A stretch of DNA of 5,205 bases, taken from assembly GCA_003644895.1 (NCBI GenBank), contig QNDO01000119.1, forward strand, positions 1-5,205. Reading direction: 5' to 3'. This document shows, piece by piece, positions 4,876 to 5,205 of the stretch. The notes beneath the pieces are model-generated. The model saw only the letters and a program-made list of their open reading frames with translations. It was not told the DNA's origin and did no database searches. Positions within the stretch are counted from its first letter, which is position 1. Each line of letters begins with the position of its first letter. Both the position numbers and the translations under genes were made by a program. This DNA is from Candidatus Hydrothermota bacterium (lineage in GTDB: Bacteria; Hydrothermota; Hydrothermia; UBA1063).

Positions 4876-5205
4876 TCATCCTCCCTTTTTGTCTAATAAC
4901 TCAATGAATTTATTAATCAGCCCAAAATAATTGAAAAATTTCCTGTTTGCGCTGCCCTTCCAGATTTTATCCAGATTTTTATATCCACTTTGTGTATATG
5001 TATATGCCTGAATTAGAAGTTCCACCTTATCTAGGGCCCTTACCAGTTTAGCTTCAGGCGTTGTCCCAGCCTCAAATTCTTTGTAAAGTTCTGTTATTTC
5101 TGAAGATAAAGAGGAAGGGAGCAACGCAGCAGTGTCTAATACAGCCTTCCACTCTGCATCAGCCACACATTCTTTTAGGTATTCCCGAGCCTTAAGGTGT
5201 AAATC
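4876..5205 (-). CDS. HD-domain phosphohydrolase (YfbR/HDDC2-like), C-terminal part
   Basis: The frame is open from the window edge at 5205 to TGA at 4876, giving 109 visible residues. The GTG at 5166 is internal. The visible part matches the C-terminal half of HD-domain 5'-nucleotidase-like proteins (HD_3 type): a helix with KAREYLKECVADAEWKAVLD (5-24), LPSSLSSEITELYKEFEAGT (28-47), then TPEAKLVRALDKVELLIQAY (48-67). The Asp of ALDKVE is expected to be the last metal ligand of the HD site; the His and HD motifs lie upstream, outside the window. Relatives hydrolyse deoxynucleoside monophosphates, but substrate cannot be judged from this fragment. It runs into rpe with 2 bases between stop and start, or a 4-base overlap if ATG 4879 is used. 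Confidence 0.82.
   Translation of the reverse strand, partial: DLHLKAREYLKECVADAEWKAVLDTAALLPSSLSSEITELYKEFEAGTTPEAKLVRALDKVELLIQAYTYTQSGYKNLDKIWKGSANRKFFNYFGLINKFIELLDKKGG
4880..4886 (-). promoter_or_regulatory. Shine-Dalgarno site that decides the rpe start
   Basis: AGGGAGG on the minus strand directly abuts ATG 4879 (zero spacer) but is 6 bases from ATG 4873, a workable distance. The second ATG is therefore the likelier start, removing two residues. The site lies within the last codons of the HD-domain gene. Confidence 0.75.

Noticed and set aside
1..5205. CRISPR arrays, insertion sequences, tRNA or rRNA genes, attachment sites
   Set aside because: I saw no regularly spaced repeats, transposase-like frames, cloverleaf sequences or rRNA-like stretches; the window is almost entirely explained by housekeeping and envelope genes.

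Overview
The window comes from a moderately AT-rich bacterium (GC content looks near 40% by eye, not computed). Arginine is encoded largely by AGA/AGG and the proteins are rich in Lys and Glu, which is common in but not diagnostic of thermophiles. A PilY1-type pilus protein and a lipoprotein with a lipobox suggest a Gram-negative (diderm) cell plan. I cannot name a phylum from this sequence. Coding density is very high. There is no gene-free stretch longer than about 35 bases.

Plus strand, 1-1640: the 3' end of a PilY1-like type IV pilus gene is followed by a small secreted protein of unknown function and a LemA-family membrane protein. The first junction is 12 bases with a strong Shine-Dalgarno site and the second is an ATGA overlap, so the three look like one operon. 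Its end converges on and overlaps the last gene of the minus-strand cluster by 10 bases.

Minus strand, 5205 down to 1631: the 3' end of an HD-domain phosphohydrolase, then rpe, rpsP (S16), khpA, rimM, trmD, rplS (L19) and a DUF192 lipoprotein. rpsP-khpA-rimM-trmD-rplS is the classic ribosome and tRNA-maturation operon. Most junctions overlap by 4 to 14 bases. A near-consensus sigma70-type promoter (TTGAAA, 17 bases, TATAAT) at the end of rpe should start rpsP transcription separately with a leader of about 15 bases. It also shows that rpsP starts at a GTG at 4196 and not at the upstream ATG at 4235.

The most unusual feature lies in rimM. Codons 17-30 contain a perfect 14-bp inverted repeat with a 5-base loop followed directly by seven T's on the coding strand. 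This is a textbook intrinsic terminator inside an open reading frame. rimM itself starts with GTG, has no visible Shine-Dalgarno site and overlaps the khpA stop as GTGA. Together these suggest a translation-sensitive attenuator that would hold rimM and downstream transcription below rpsP-khpA. That mechanism is inference; the structure is read directly from the bases.
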